DNA of 64,000 bases from Haliea salexigens DSM 19537 (GTDB lineage: Bacteria > Pseudomonadota > Gammaproteobacteria > Pseudomonadales > Halieaceae): contig NZ_AUHJ01000011.1 in assembly GCF_000423125.1 (NCBI RefSeq), forward strand, positions 1-64,000, read 5' to 3'. The notes beneath the pieces were generated by a model. That model was given only the letters and a program-made list of their open reading frames with translations, searched no databases and had not been told where the DNA came from. The position numbers were made by a program, and so were the translations under genes. Below are positions 46,698 through 55,397 of this stretch, one piece after another. Each line of letters starts with the position of its first letter. Position 1 is the first letter of the stretch.

Positions 46698-47237
46698 TCA
46701 GGCCTTCAGCGAGCTCGGCGTAATACTCAGGGTCTCCCCTTCGCCGCTCACCATGATTTCGCCGTCACTGAGGGTGCACTGCAACTGCAGTCCCGGGCGG
46801 GCCATGTCTGCCAGGGAGCGCAGGCTGCTGTCGCCAACCTGCCATACGCTGAGGTGTTTGAACCGTTCCAGGGCGGCGCCGTGCTTCTGCCACCACACCG
46901 GTACTGCGCGGTCGCCGTAAGTGTATAGAATCACTTTTTGCCCGCGCGAACAGGCCTTGCGCAGTCGGTCGGGGTCGGGCGTGCCGAGCTCGATCCACAG
47001 CTCGATGCTACCGGTGAGGTCTTTCTGCCACAGGTCGGGCTCGTCGTCGGTGCTGATACCGCGGCCAAAGCTCAATTGCTCGTTGGCATGCAGGGCGAAC
47101 GCCAGTACGCGCAGCATCATGCGCTCCTCGGTTTCCGAGGGGTGGCGCGCCAGTGTGAGTGGAAAATCGCCATAGACGTGACGGTCGAGGTCGGCGACGT
47201 TGAGGTCCATTTTGAAAATGGTCGATTTCAGGGCCAT
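46698..47237 (-). CDS. yaeQ: YaeQ family protein
   Basis: This 179-residue protein matches YaeQ throughout: MALKSTIFKMDLNVADLDRHVY at the start, LARHPSETEERMMLRVLAFAL, and LWIELGTPDPDRLRKACSRG. YaeQ has a PD-(D/E)XK nuclease-like fold of unknown role. In E. coli it was reported to suppress hemolysin-transcription defects of RfaH loss, but the mechanism is unclear. It stands 51 bases before the DUF1295 gene on the same strand. Confidence 0.93.
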   Translation of the reverse strand: MALKSTIFKMDLNVADLDRHVYGDFPLTLARHPSETEERMMLRVLAFALHANEQLSFGRGISTDDEPDLWQKDLTGSIELWIELGTPDPDRLRKACSRGQKVILYTYGDRAVPVWWQKHGAALERFKHLSVWQVGDSSLRSLADMARPGLQLQCTLSDGEIMVSGEGETLSITPSSLKA

Positions 47238-47288
47238 GGTACGGAGCTGCTCGTGAGGCGGGTGCGCACTATAGCCCAGCGCAGCGGC

Positions 47289-48167
47289 TCAGGCACGTGG
47301 CACTGCGCTGCGGGCACGCAGGCGTGGTATCAGCGCCGGTGTCCGCGCCTTGTAGGCCTGCCAGTCCGGGTTTTGCCCCCAGCGTTGCTCGGCCTTGCGC
47401 TCCAGCAGCGGTATGCCGCTGACGCGGGTTAACAGCAGAAACACGAACAGCGGTGAGATCAGCGTGGCCCACTGCCAGCCTGCAAGTGCCGGCAGGGCCA
47501 TCAGTGCAATGCCGAGCCAGAGCAGGATCTCACCGAAATAATTGGGGTGGCGGCAGTAGGCCCAGAGCCCGGTATCGATAAAGCGCTCCGCGCTGTTTGC
47601 GTGTCGAAAGCGCCGCTTCTGCTGGTCGGCGACCACTTCCACCACAAAGCCGAGCAGCCATAGGGTCAACCCGGTGATCGCCAGGCCTCCGGGTTCGGCT
47701 GCACGCCCGCTGCTGATGGCCGCCAGTGCGCAGCCGGCAGTAATCACCACCCAGAGCCCCTGCAGGGTCCAGGTGAACAGGAAACGACCGGCATAGGGCT
47801 TGATCCGGTCGAAGCGGGAGTCTTTGCCATCGGCGCGAATGCGCAGAAACAGGAAGCTGCCCAGGCGCAGTGCCCACAGGCTGATGCAGCCTGCCAGCAA
47901 AAGGCCCAGCGCGCTCTGGTCGGGTGTCAGGGCCACGGCCAGCCAGGTGACCGACAGGTAGGTGAGGGCGCCGGTCAGGTCGTAGAAAGCTTCGGTTTGC
48001 AGTCGCCAGGCAGGGAGGAAGGCCAGCCACTGGATTGTGAACGCCAGCAATGCACACAGGGCAAACACCGGTATTCCCTGCCAGCTTGTGCCGGTGTGGC
48101 TGCCCGCGGCGGCCATACCCAGGCCGAGGCCGAGTACAACGCCAAAACGTAGCAGTGTTTGCCCCAT
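47289..48167 (-). CDS. DUF1295 (steroid 5-alpha-reductase-like) membrane protein
   Basis: This 292-residue protein has about seven membrane helices and the C-terminal DUF1295 signature: QKRRFRHANSAERFIDTGLWAYCRHPNYFGEILLW. The RHPNYFGE segment is the NADPH-binding core shared with 5-alpha-reductases and isoprenylcysteine methyltransferases. The reaction is not established for bacterial members; lipid or sterol-like reduction is an inference. It is upstream of yaeQ on the same strand and divergent from the SDR gene. Confidence 0.87.
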   Translation of the reverse strand: MGQTLLRFGVVLGLGLGMAAAGSHTGTSWQGIPVFALCALLAFTIQWLAFLPAWRLQTEAFYDLTGALTYLSVTWLAVALTPDQSALGLLLAGCISLWALRLGSFLFLRIRADGKDSRFDRIKPYAGRFLFTWTLQGLWVVITAGCALAAISSGRAAEPGGLAITGLTLWLLGFVVEVVADQQKRRFRHANSAERFIDTGLWAYCRHPNYFGEILLWLGIALMALPALAGWQWATLISPLFVFLLLTRVSGIPLLERKAEQRWGQNPDWQAYKARTPALIPRLRARSAVPRA

Positions 48168-48241
48168 GCCGGTATCTCCGTAGTGCTGGCGGGGCCCCGG
48201 GTTCGGCGCCCATCCTGAGGGGCAAGACTAGCACAGGTATT

Positions 48242-48301
48242 TTCAGGCAGGGCCGCTTCAGGCAGGGCCGCTTCAGGCAGGGCCGCTCTAGGCAGGGCCG
48301 G
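48242..48301. repeat. Tandem 15-bp repeat, four copies
   Basis: TTCAGGCAGGGCCGC occurs three times perfectly (48242-48256, 48257-48271, 48272-48286) and once with three changes (48287-48301). It lies in the 202-bp region between the divergent DUF1295 and SDR genes. No credible gene covers it. Copy number may vary between strains and shift promoter spacing. Confidence 0.9.
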
Positions 48302-48369
48302 CCGAAAGTTTTGCCCTGCGCGGGTTTTCACGGAGATAATGCGAGCGGTTCTCCAACTGAGGAATGCTC

Positions 48370-49230
48370 ATGATAAATGCTCCTGCAACGCCGGCCCCTG
48401 CCGAGGTGTTTGCTGAACAGGTCGTGTGGATTACCGGTGCCTCCAGCGGTATCGGGGCGGCGCTGGCTGTCGAGTTTGCTGCCGCCGGTGCGCGGCTGGT
48501 GTTGTCGGCGCGCCGCCGTGACAGGCTGGAGGCAGTGCGTCACCAGTGCATTGAGGCGGGAGCGCCCCCCAACGATGTGCTTGTGCAGCCGCTGGATGTG
48601 GCCGCGGCCGAGGCCATGCCGGCCACGGTCGATGGCGTGCTGGCGCACTTCGGCCAGATTGATCTGCTGATCAACAACGCGGGTATTTCCCAGCGCTCGA
48701 TTTGCCTGGACACAGACCTTGCCGTCTACCGCCGACTGTTCGAGGTGGACGTGCTGGGGCAGATTGCCCTGACCAAACAGGTGCTGCCGCACATGGTCGC
48801 GCGCGGCCAGGGGCATATCGCAGTCACGGCGAGCGTGGCCGGCAAGGTGGGGGCGCCTTTGCGCACCGGCTATTGTGCGGCCAAGCATGCAGTAATGGGG
48901 TTTTTTGACGCCTTGCGCACCGAAGTGGCGCATCTGGGTGTCAAGGTGACGACCATAGTGCCAGGTTACATTCGCACCGATATTGCCCGACAGGCGCTGA
49001 CAGGCACTGGCGCCGAGGCGGGCGACGTTGAAGACGATGTCGACAATGGCATGGACGTGGTCGAATGTGCCCGGGTGATTCTGCAGGGCTTCTGCAACGG
49101 CACGGAAGAAATCGAGGTGGGCAATGGGCCTGAAATGGGCCTGCTGGAATTGAAGCGCAAGGACCCAACGGCGACCTTCAGGGCCCTTGAGGGCATGGCG
49201 GCGGAGGTGCTGGCGCGCAGCCGCCCATAG
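48370..49230 (+). CDS. Short-chain dehydrogenase/reductase (DHRS7-like)
   Basis: This 286-residue SDR uses NAD(P)H on an unknown carbonyl or alcohol. I chose the ATG at 48370, with GAGGAAT before it. The cofactor motif is TGASSGIGAAL near residue 20, LLINNAGISQRS follows, and the catalytic Ser-Tyr-Lys triad is in TASVAGKVGAPLRTGYCAAKHA. PGYIRTDIA fits the conserved PG motif. Sequence features place it near the DHRS7-type group. The repeat block lies in its upstream region. Confidence 0.9.
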   Translation: MINAPATPAPAEVFAEQVVWITGASSGIGAALAVEFAAAGARLVLSARRRDRLEAVRHQCIEAGAPPNDVLVQPLDVAAAEAMPATVDGVLAHFGQIDLLINNAGISQRSICLDTDLAVYRRLFEVDVLGQIALTKQVLPHMVARGQGHIAVTASVAGKVGAPLRTGYCAAKHAVMGFFDALRTEVAHLGVKVTTIVPGYIRTDIARQALTGTGAEAGDVEDDVDNGMDVVECARVILQGFCNGTEEIEVGNGPEMGLLELKRKDPTATFRALEGMAAEVLARSRP

Positions 49231-49281
49231 ACGTTGAGGCTGCTCACCGCCCCGCAGGCAGCGGGGCGCGCTGTCTGGCGC

Positions 49282-49527
49282 TTAGGCAGTGGTGGGGGCC
49301 CCCAGAATCTGGGCGACGAATTGCAGGTGTTCGGCGGCTTCGTGCCCCAGTGGCGTGAGGAAGCCGCCATCTTCCTGGTCGATCAGGCCCTTGCCGTACA
49401 GGCGCTGCGCCGCCGCAATCATCTCCGGATTCGCATTACTGTGCACCTTGAGGCCCACTTGCGCGCTGCTGAGGTCGAACTTCAGCAGCAATTCGATTTC
49501 CTCTATCTGTTCTCTGGGCAGGGTCAT
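49282..49527 (-). CDS. TIGR02647 family small protein
   Basis: This 81-residue protein starts at the ATG at 49527, after a GAGAAG site; a longer frame to 49587 has no support. The sequence (IEEIELLLKFDLSSAQVGLKVH, ANPEMIAAAQRLYGKGLIDQEDGGFLTPLGHEAAEHLQ) fits TIGR02647, a short gammaproteobacterial family of unknown role. The second half looks like a winged-helix fragment, so DNA binding is possible but unproven. It follows the sugar dehydrogenase gene by the order on the minus strand, but that gene lies upstream with its own start. Confidence 0.82.
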   Translation of the reverse strand: MTLPREQIEEIELLLKFDLSSAQVGLKVHSNANPEMIAAAQRLYGKGLIDQEDGGFLTPLGHEAAEHLQFVAQILGAPTTA

Positions 49528-49605
49528 GTTCTTCTCTCGTATGAGCGGGCTTTCAGCATAGCGGAAATACGTCGTGGCTGCGCGCACAGCGGCTGCGCAT
49601 GCGGG

Positions 49606-50778
49606 TCACTCGAAGCGCTGCGCAATGGGCACCGGCTCCAGGCGCACAATGGCCGAGGGTTTCGCACCTCTATCGTCCAGCGCGAGGTAGAGATATCCGT
49701 CCGGTCCGGTGCGCACGTCGCGCAGGCGCCCGATGTCGCGCGCGAGGGTCTCCTCGTGTACAACCTTGCCGTCCTCCATGCCCAGCAACGTCAGTTGCTG
49801 TCCGGACAGGCCGCCGGCAAACAGGTACCCGTCCCAGTTGGGGAAGGCGCTGCCCCGGTACAAGGCCAGACCGGAGGTGGCAATCGAGGGCACCCAGATC
49901 TTCAGCGGCTGTTCCATGCCGTCCGCGTGTGTGGTGGCGTGGATGGTGGTGCCGACGCCGTAGTTCACGCCGTAGCCGATCACAGGCCAACCATAGTTTG
50001 CGCCGGGTGTAATACGGTTCAGCTCATCGCCCCCCTGGGGGCCGTGCTCAGTGATCCACAGGGTGCTGCTCGCGCGATCCAGGGCCATGCCCTGCGGGTT
50101 GCGATGGCCGTAACTCCAGATCTCCGGCAGTGCCTTGGCGTCTTGCACGAACGGGTTGTCGGCTGGTATGCGACCGTCGTCGTGCAAACGGATGATCACG
50201 CCGTGATGATCCGAAAGCTGCTGTGCGGGATGCGCGGCCAGGTCGCCGGTGGGCGGTACCTGGCGGTCGCCCACGCTGATGAACAGATAGCCCTGCTCGT
50301 CAAATGCCAGGCGGGAACCGTAGTGCCCGCGGCCGCGGGACTGCGCCACGAAAACCTCTTCCACGTCGCTCAGTGCGCCATCGCTATAGCGGCCGCGAAT
50401 GACCGCCGTGGTGGATTCTTCATCCTCCAGCGGCTTCGAGTAGGACAGATAGAGCAGACGATTGCTGGCAAAGTCCGGGTGCAGCACAACATCCAGTAAG
50501 CCACCCTGGCCTTTGTAGAAAACTTCCGGCACGCCGCTCACCGGCTGCTCCAGCAAACGGTCGTCGCGCACAATGCGCAGGCGGCCCGGCTGTTCGGTCA
50601 CAAGCATGTCGCCGTTGGGCAGGAACGCCATTGACCAGGGTCGAATCAAGCCGTCCACCACCGGCACGATGCGGTAGTCATGGTAGGTGGAATGGCGGAC
50701 TTCCTGGGATTGACCGGAGGCAGCGCCGGCAAACAGCAGCAGGGCGCAGGGGAGTAGTGTTCTGGCCAGGGCTCGCAT
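49606..50778 (-). CDS. PQQ-dependent soluble aldose/sugar dehydrogenase (YliI type), exported
   Basis: This 390-residue periplasmic protein has a signal peptide ending near GAASGQ and a six-bladed propeller. Family features are LIRPWSMAFLPNGDMLVTEQPGRL, EVFYKGQGGLLDVVLHPDFA, the catalytic His in SRGRGHYGSRLAFD, SYGHRNPQGMALD, and WITEHGPQGGDELN with ligands for calcium and PQQ. Such enzymes oxidise aldoses and pass electrons to the respiratory chain. PQQ biosynthesis genes are not in the window, so the cofactor may be made elsewhere or acquired. Confidence 0.92.
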   Translation of the reverse strand: MRALARTLLPCALLLFAGAASGQSQEVRHSTYHDYRIVPVVDGLIRPWSMAFLPNGDMLVTEQPGRLRIVRDDRLLEQPVSGVPEVFYKGQGGLLDVVLHPDFASNRLLYLSYSKPLEDEESTTAVIRGRYSDGALSDVEEVFVAQSRGRGHYGSRLAFDEQGYLFISVGDRQVPPTGDLAAHPAQQLSDHHGVIIRLHDDGRIPADNPFVQDAKALPEIWSYGHRNPQGMALDRASSTLWITEHGPQGGDELNRITPGANYGWPVIGYGVNYGVGTTIHATTHADGMEQPLKIWVPSIATSGLALYRGSAFPNWDGYLFAGGLSGQQLTLLGMEDGKVVHEETLARDIGRLRDVRTGPDGYLYLALDDRGAKPSAIVRLEPVPIAQRFE

Positions 50779-50918
50779 GAGTCTCTCTCAGTGACAGTAC
50801 AGAGAACAGTATAGCGACTTGTGTGCGGATTCTCGAAGTCCCACTCGGCCAGATGGATCTTGCTTCCTGCACCCGCCGGTGTAAGTATCGTCGGCAATCG
50901 TTTCGGATGTGTGGTGTC

Positions 50919-52148
50919 ATGTTGTTGCGCGCGCTTGTTGTTGTGGTTTGCCTGCTCGGCTCTCTTTCGGTTCGGGCAGAGGAGGCTTTTGCGGCTTGCC
51001 TGGAGGCCCTGCAGGGACAGGCGCGAGCAGCTGGAGTGGCAACGCAGATAGTGGATGATGTGGTGCCTACGCTGCAGCAGCAGGCGCGTGTGCTGGAGCT
51101 GGACGGCAAGCAGCCGGAATTCGTCCAGACCTTCGCCCAGTACTTCAATGCGCGTGTGTCCGAGAGCCGCATCGAGCAGGGCAGGGCGCTGTACGCGCAG
51201 CACCGTGAGTTCCTGGCACAGCTACAGCGGGAATACGGCGTACCCGGTCACTACCTCGTGGCTTTCTGGGGGTTGGAGACCAATTTCGGCTCCTATCTCG
51301 GGCGCATGCCTACGCTTGATTCCCTGGCGACCCTGGCCTGCGATACCCGCCGCGCCGATTTCTTCGGCACTGAATTCATCGCCGCACTGCAGTTGCTGGA
51401 GCGGGAGGGCTTGAGCCCTGTCGACATGCAAGGCTCATGGGCCGGCGCTGTGGGGCACACCCAGTTCATGCCCTCCAACTATCTGCGCTATGCGGTTGAC
51501 GGTGACGGTGATGGCCGGATCAACCTGTGGCGCAGCGAGCGCGACGCCCTGGCGTCCGGCGCGCGCTTCCTGCGCGACCTGGGTTGGGTTCCGGCGCTGC
51601 GCTGGGGCCGTGAAGTGCGCCTGCCAGCGGAGTTTCGCTACGAGTTGGCACTGTCCGGCGAGGCCTTGCCGCTCGCCGAGTGGGCGCGTCTGGGAGTGAT
51701 GCGCAGTGACGGCGCAGCCCTGCCCACCGCGGAGCTGCAGGCGTCGCTGCTGGTGCCCGCCGGCGCGTCGGGACCGGCGTTTCTCGTGTATGACAATTTC
51801 GACGTGATCATGCGCTGGAACCGCTCCGAGTCCTACGCACTGTCGGTGGGGCATCTGGCAGACCGTATCGCGGGCGCTGGGCCTCTGCAGCAGGCGCCGC
51901 CGGCGAGCCAGCAGCCGCTGGCGCGCGCGGATGTGCTGGCTCTGCAGCAGGGGCTGAATGCACTGGGCTTCGACGCCGGCGCCGAGGACGGCCTGTTCGG
52001 CTCGGGAACGCGCGCCGCCCTCAGTCGCTTCCAGCGCAGCGTGGGTGTCGTGGCGGACGGCTATCCCAGCGCGGAGATCCAGCAGCGCCTGCAGGAGGTA
52101 GTACGCGGCAGTCTGCAGGACTCGGCGGGCGCTGCGGGAGACAGCTAA
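50919..52148 (+). CDS. Lytic murein transglycosylase (MltB family) with peptidoglycan-binding domain
   Basis: This 409-residue cell wall enzyme cleaves the glycan strand with formation of 1,6-anhydromuramic acid. I chose the ATG at 50919, which gives signal peptide MLLRALVVVVCLLGSLSVRA; 50907 is an alternative. The catalytic Glu is in WGLETNFGSYLG. QGSWAGAVGHTQFMPSNY and VDGDGDGRINLW are typical of SltB-type domains. Residues about 345-400 are a peptidoglycan_binding_1 domain (LQQGLNALGFDAGAEDGLFG). There is no lipobox, so it is the soluble SltB-like form. Confidence 0.92.
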   Translation: MLLRALVVVVCLLGSLSVRAEEAFAACLEALQGQARAAGVATQIVDDVVPTLQQQARVLELDGKQPEFVQTFAQYFNARVSESRIEQGRALYAQHREFLAQLQREYGVPGHYLVAFWGLETNFGSYLGRMPTLDSLATLACDTRRADFFGTEFIAALQLLEREGLSPVDMQGSWAGAVGHTQFMPSNYLRYAVDGDGDGRINLWRSERDALASGARFLRDLGWVPALRWGREVRLPAEFRYELALSGEALPLAEWARLGVMRSDGAALPTAELQASLLVPAGASGPAFLVYDNFDVIMRWNRSESYALSVGHLADRIAGAGPLQQAPPASQQPLARADVLALQQGLNALGFDAGAEDGLFGSGTRAALSRFQRSVGVVADGYPSAEIQQRLQEVVRGSLQDSAGAAGDS

Positions 52149-54196
52149 CGCTCCAGCGTCGGCTGCAGCATGTCATCGTGCTCGGCCATGTTCCAGGGCA
52201 GGCTGGCTGGGGAGATATGCAGGAAATGCAGGTGTTTCTCCAGCTGGTCAAGGATGTCGGTGATGATGTCGTGCTGGTCGAAGCCGTAGATGTCATAGGA
52301 CTGTCCGCCCCGGCGCAGGAACACTTCGGCGCGGTAGTAGTGCGCAACGTCCGCGCCGTGATGTGTCATCTCCGGGAACGCGTAGTGGGGCAGGCTGTGC
52401 TCCAGCAGGCGAATCTCGTAGATAAAGTCCACGGCCTCCTCTTTGGTTACCTCCAGCCACAGGCGTGCGGGTGCCTCTTCTTCGTGAAGCGTTGCATGCC
52501 ATCCCTGCTTGTCGAGTTCGCGCTGTACACGCCACATGGCCTTGCGCACGGTGGTGGTGGCGAACTGTTCAACGTCTTCCCTGTCGGGGAATGTGACCAG
52601 CCCCGCCAACCGTCGCCGCCAGAGGCCGCGGCCGCTGGTGCCGGATAGGCGGGTTTGCACGCCGGTGTTCAGGCTGGTGTGGTGGTGGCCTTCAATGACC
52701 AGTGCGCGCCACATGCCCAGCGCCGCGGCAATCATGATCAGGGAAAACGGCAGGGCACTGGCGATGGTCATGGTTTGCAGTGCACCGAGGCCGCCGGCGA
52801 GCAAGAGGGCGGCGGCCACTGCCCCTTCGCTGCTGGCCCAGAACACGCGCTGCCAAACCGGCGTCACAGGAGCGCCCCCTGAGGCGAGGGAGTCAATCAC
52901 CAGTGAACCGGAGTCTGAGGAGGTGACAAAGAAAGTGACGATGAGAATCACCGTCAGGAAGGAGACCACTGCAGAAAAGGGCAGCCGCTCGAACAGTTTG
53001 AACAGCGCCACGGCATGGTCTGCCTGCACTTCGCCGATCAAGGTGTGATAGCCCTCGTTCATGATCAGGTGCAGCGCGGTGTCGCCAAAGATGGAAAACC
53101 ACATGAAGGTGAATATCGTGGGCACGAACATCACGCCGACGACAAATTGCCGTATGGTGCGACCCCGGCTGATCTTGGCAATGAATAGGCCGACGAAAGG
53201 TGCCCAGGCGATGGTCCAGCCGAAGATGAACAGGGTCCAGTTGCCAATCCAGTCACTGCGCGAATAGGCCTGCAGGTTGAAAGTGCGCTCGACGATGTGG
53301 TTCAGGTAGCTGCCCGTGTTCTGCAGGAAGCTCTCCAGAATGTGCACCGTGGGGCCCACGCTGAAGACGAACAGCATCAGCGCTACCGCCAGCGCCATAT
53401 TGAGGATGGATAGCCGTTTGACGCCTTTGTCCATGCCGGCCACCACGGAAAAGATCGCCAGCCCGGTGATGACCACGATGGCGATGATCTGCACGGTCAC
53501 GTTGACGGGAATCTGCGGCCACAGGTAGTTGATGCCGGCGTTGATCTGCGCGACCGACAGCCCCAGCGTGGTGGCAATGCCGAACATGGTGCCCAATATC
53601 GCGAACACATCCACTGCGTGGCCGATCGGCCCGTGGATACGGTCGCCGATCAGCGGGTAGAGCGCCGAGCGGATGGACAGGGGCAGGCCGTGACGAAACG
53701 CAAAATAGGCGAGCACCAGGCCCACCAGCCCGTAAATGGCCCAGATGTGAAAGCCCCAGTGGAAAAAGGCGATCTGCATGGCCTGGCGCGCCGCGTTCAC
53801 AGTTTCTGCGGCGCCCGCAGGCGGAGATGAGTAATGCAGCACGGGCTCGGCGACGCCGAAAAACAGCAGCGCAATGCCGTAGCCGGCGGAAAAGAGCATG
53901 GCGAACCAGGCGGGGAAGCTGTATTGCGGGTCGGCGTGGTCCGGCCCCAGCTTGATATTGCCCCAGCTACTGAAAGCCACCACAACAATGAACATCAGGA
54001 AGAATGCCACCGACAACATGTAGAACCAGCCGAAGGTAGTGGTAATCCAGGCCAGGGACGAACTGAACAATTGTCCCGCGAGATCCGGGCTGCTGATAGT
54101 GCCGACAACAAGCAGCACAATCACCACGAGCGCCGGAATAAACACCGGAAGCAGGACCGTAGAGCGGGGTGTTACGGCGGGTTGCGCCTCGTTCAT
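52145..54196 (-). CDS. BCCT family betaine/choline/carnitine transporter (BetT type)
   Basis: This 683-residue carrier has 12 membrane helices with the BCCT signature FFHWGFHIWAIYGLVGL and the following Trp-rich helix region (WTLFIFGWTIAWAPFVGLFIAKISRGRT). I chose the ATG at 54196 after GAGGAACC. The long cytoplasmic C-terminal domain (about residues 520-683) is typical of osmoregulated BetT-like members. The substrate is likely choline, betaine or DMSP. It overlaps the transglycosylase stop by four bases in convergent fashion. Confidence 0.93.
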   Translation of the reverse strand: MNEAQPAVTPRSTVLLPVFIPALVVIVLLVVGTISSPDLAGQLFSSSLAWITTTFGWFYMLSVAFFLMFIVVVAFSSWGNIKLGPDHADPQYSFPAWFAMLFSAGYGIALLFFGVAEPVLHYSSPPAGAAETVNAARQAMQIAFFHWGFHIWAIYGLVGLVLAYFAFRHGLPLSIRSALYPLIGDRIHGPIGHAVDVFAILGTMFGIATTLGLSVAQINAGINYLWPQIPVNVTVQIIAIVVITGLAIFSVVAGMDKGVKRLSILNMALAVALMLFVFSVGPTVHILESFLQNTGSYLNHIVERTFNLQAYSRSDWIGNWTLFIFGWTIAWAPFVGLFIAKISRGRTIRQFVVGVMFVPTIFTFMWFSIFGDTALHLIMNEGYHTLIGEVQADHAVALFKLFERLPFSAVVSFLTVILIVTFFVTSSDSGSLVIDSLASGGAPVTPVWQRVFWASSEGAVAAALLLAGGLGALQTMTIASALPFSLIMIAAALGMWRALVIEGHHHTSLNTGVQTRLSGTSGRGLWRRRLAGLVTFPDREDVEQFATTTVRKAMWRVQRELDKQGWHATLHEEEAPARLWLEVTKEEAVDFIYEIRLLEHSLPHYAFPEMTHHGADVAHYYRAEVFLRRGGQSYDIYGFDQHDIITDILDQLEKHLHFLHISPASLPWNMAEHDDMLQPTLER

Positions 54197-54380
54197 GCAG
54201 GGTTCCTCAGCCCGCACTCAAGGTCGGACTCAATTCACGGGAGCGCCAAGCAGGGTAGCAGACGGGGCCGCACAGGTGTACCGCGGCAAAGTGGGGCGCC
54301 GTGGGCAATTCTGTTACTGTGCAGCTTCGCCTGCCCCTGCGTTCCTGCCGGGGCGTTCGAGTTAATAACGGAGACCCCCC

Positions 54381-55397
54381 ATGACTGTTCCCGAGAACCG
54401 CCAATTCCGCCTTAAGGCGCGCCCCACTGGCCGCATTGAGCGCAGCCATTTCGATTTCGCCACCCAGCCCGCGCCTGAGCCGGGCCCGGGGCAGGCACTG
54501 GTGCGGGTGCAATACCTCAGCCTGGATCCGACCAACCGTATCTGGATGAGTGACATGGACCAGTACATGCCGCCGGTTGCCATTGGTGAAGTGATGCGCG
54601 GTGGCGGCATTGGCGTGGTGATGAAGTCGGAGTCCGACCGCTATCAGGTGGGCGATCATGTCATGGGCTTGACCGGCTGGCAGGACTATTGCCTGGCTGA
54701 TGAGGGGGAGAATGCCATGGCGGTACTGCCCGCCAACCTGCCCATTCCACTGTCGGCGATGCTCGGTGCCTGCGGTATGACCGGTCTTACTGCCTACTTC
54801 GGGCTGCTGGAAATCGGCCGGCCGCAGGTGGGAGAGACGGTACTGGTCTCCGCCGCTGCCGGCGCAGTGGGCTCGGTAGTCGGGCAGATCGCCAAAATTC
54901 GTGGTTGCCGCGTTGTGGGCATAGCCGGCGGTGAAGCGAAGTGTCGCTACCTGCTCGACGAACTCGGTTTTGATGCAGCGGTGGATTACAAGGCCAGCGA
55001 CTGGCGTGAACAGCTGGCTGCAGCCACCCCGGACGGGATCGACGTCAACTTCGAGAACGTGGGGGGCGAGATCATGGAAGCGGTGATGGCGCGGATGAAC
55101 CTGTTCGGGCGCATGCCCCTGTGTGGCATGATCTCCGGCTACAACAGCGGCGAACCGATGCGCGCGGATTTCTCATCCATCCTCATGCGTCGTATTGAAG
55201 TACGGGGCTTTATTGTCTCCGACTTCATGGACCGTTTCCCCGCCGCTACGCAAGAGCTGGCAACGTGGTACCTCGAGGGCCGCCTGAAGCATCAGGAAAC
55301 CGTGATCGATGGCCTGGAGCAGGCCCCCGAGGCGGTCAACCTGCTGTTCGACGGCGGCAACAGGGGCAAGCTGGTAGTGCGGGTCAGCGACGACTGA
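54381..55397 (+). CDS. NADP-dependent oxidoreductase, medium-chain reductase (CurA/YncB-like)
   Basis: This 338-residue enzyme reduces enones or quinone-like substrates with NADPH, as in the prostaglandin reductase/leukotriene dehydrogenase branch of the MDR superfamily. It lacks the zinc ligands of alcohol dehydrogenases. The cofactor segment is VLVSAAAGAVGSVVGQIAKIRG near residue 155, with NFENVGGEIMEAVMARMN further on. SLDPTNRIWMSDMDQYMPPVAIGEVMRG is the family's N-terminal signature. A CGGAGA ribosome site precedes the ATG. Its 3' end overlaps the convergent sulfatase by 14 bases. Confidence 0.93.
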   Translation: MTVPENRQFRLKARPTGRIERSHFDFATQPAPEPGPGQALVRVQYLSLDPTNRIWMSDMDQYMPPVAIGEVMRGGGIGVVMKSESDRYQVGDHVMGLTGWQDYCLADEGENAMAVLPANLPIPLSAMLGACGMTGLTAYFGLLEIGRPQVGETVLVSAAAGAVGSVVGQIAKIRGCRVVGIAGGEAKCRYLLDELGFDAAVDYKASDWREQLAAATPDGIDVNFENVGGEIMEAVMARMNLFGRMPLCGMISGYNSGEPMRADFSSILMRRIEVRGFIVSDFMDRFPAATQELATWYLEGRLKHQETVIDGLEQAPEAVNLLFDGGNRGKLVVRVSDD

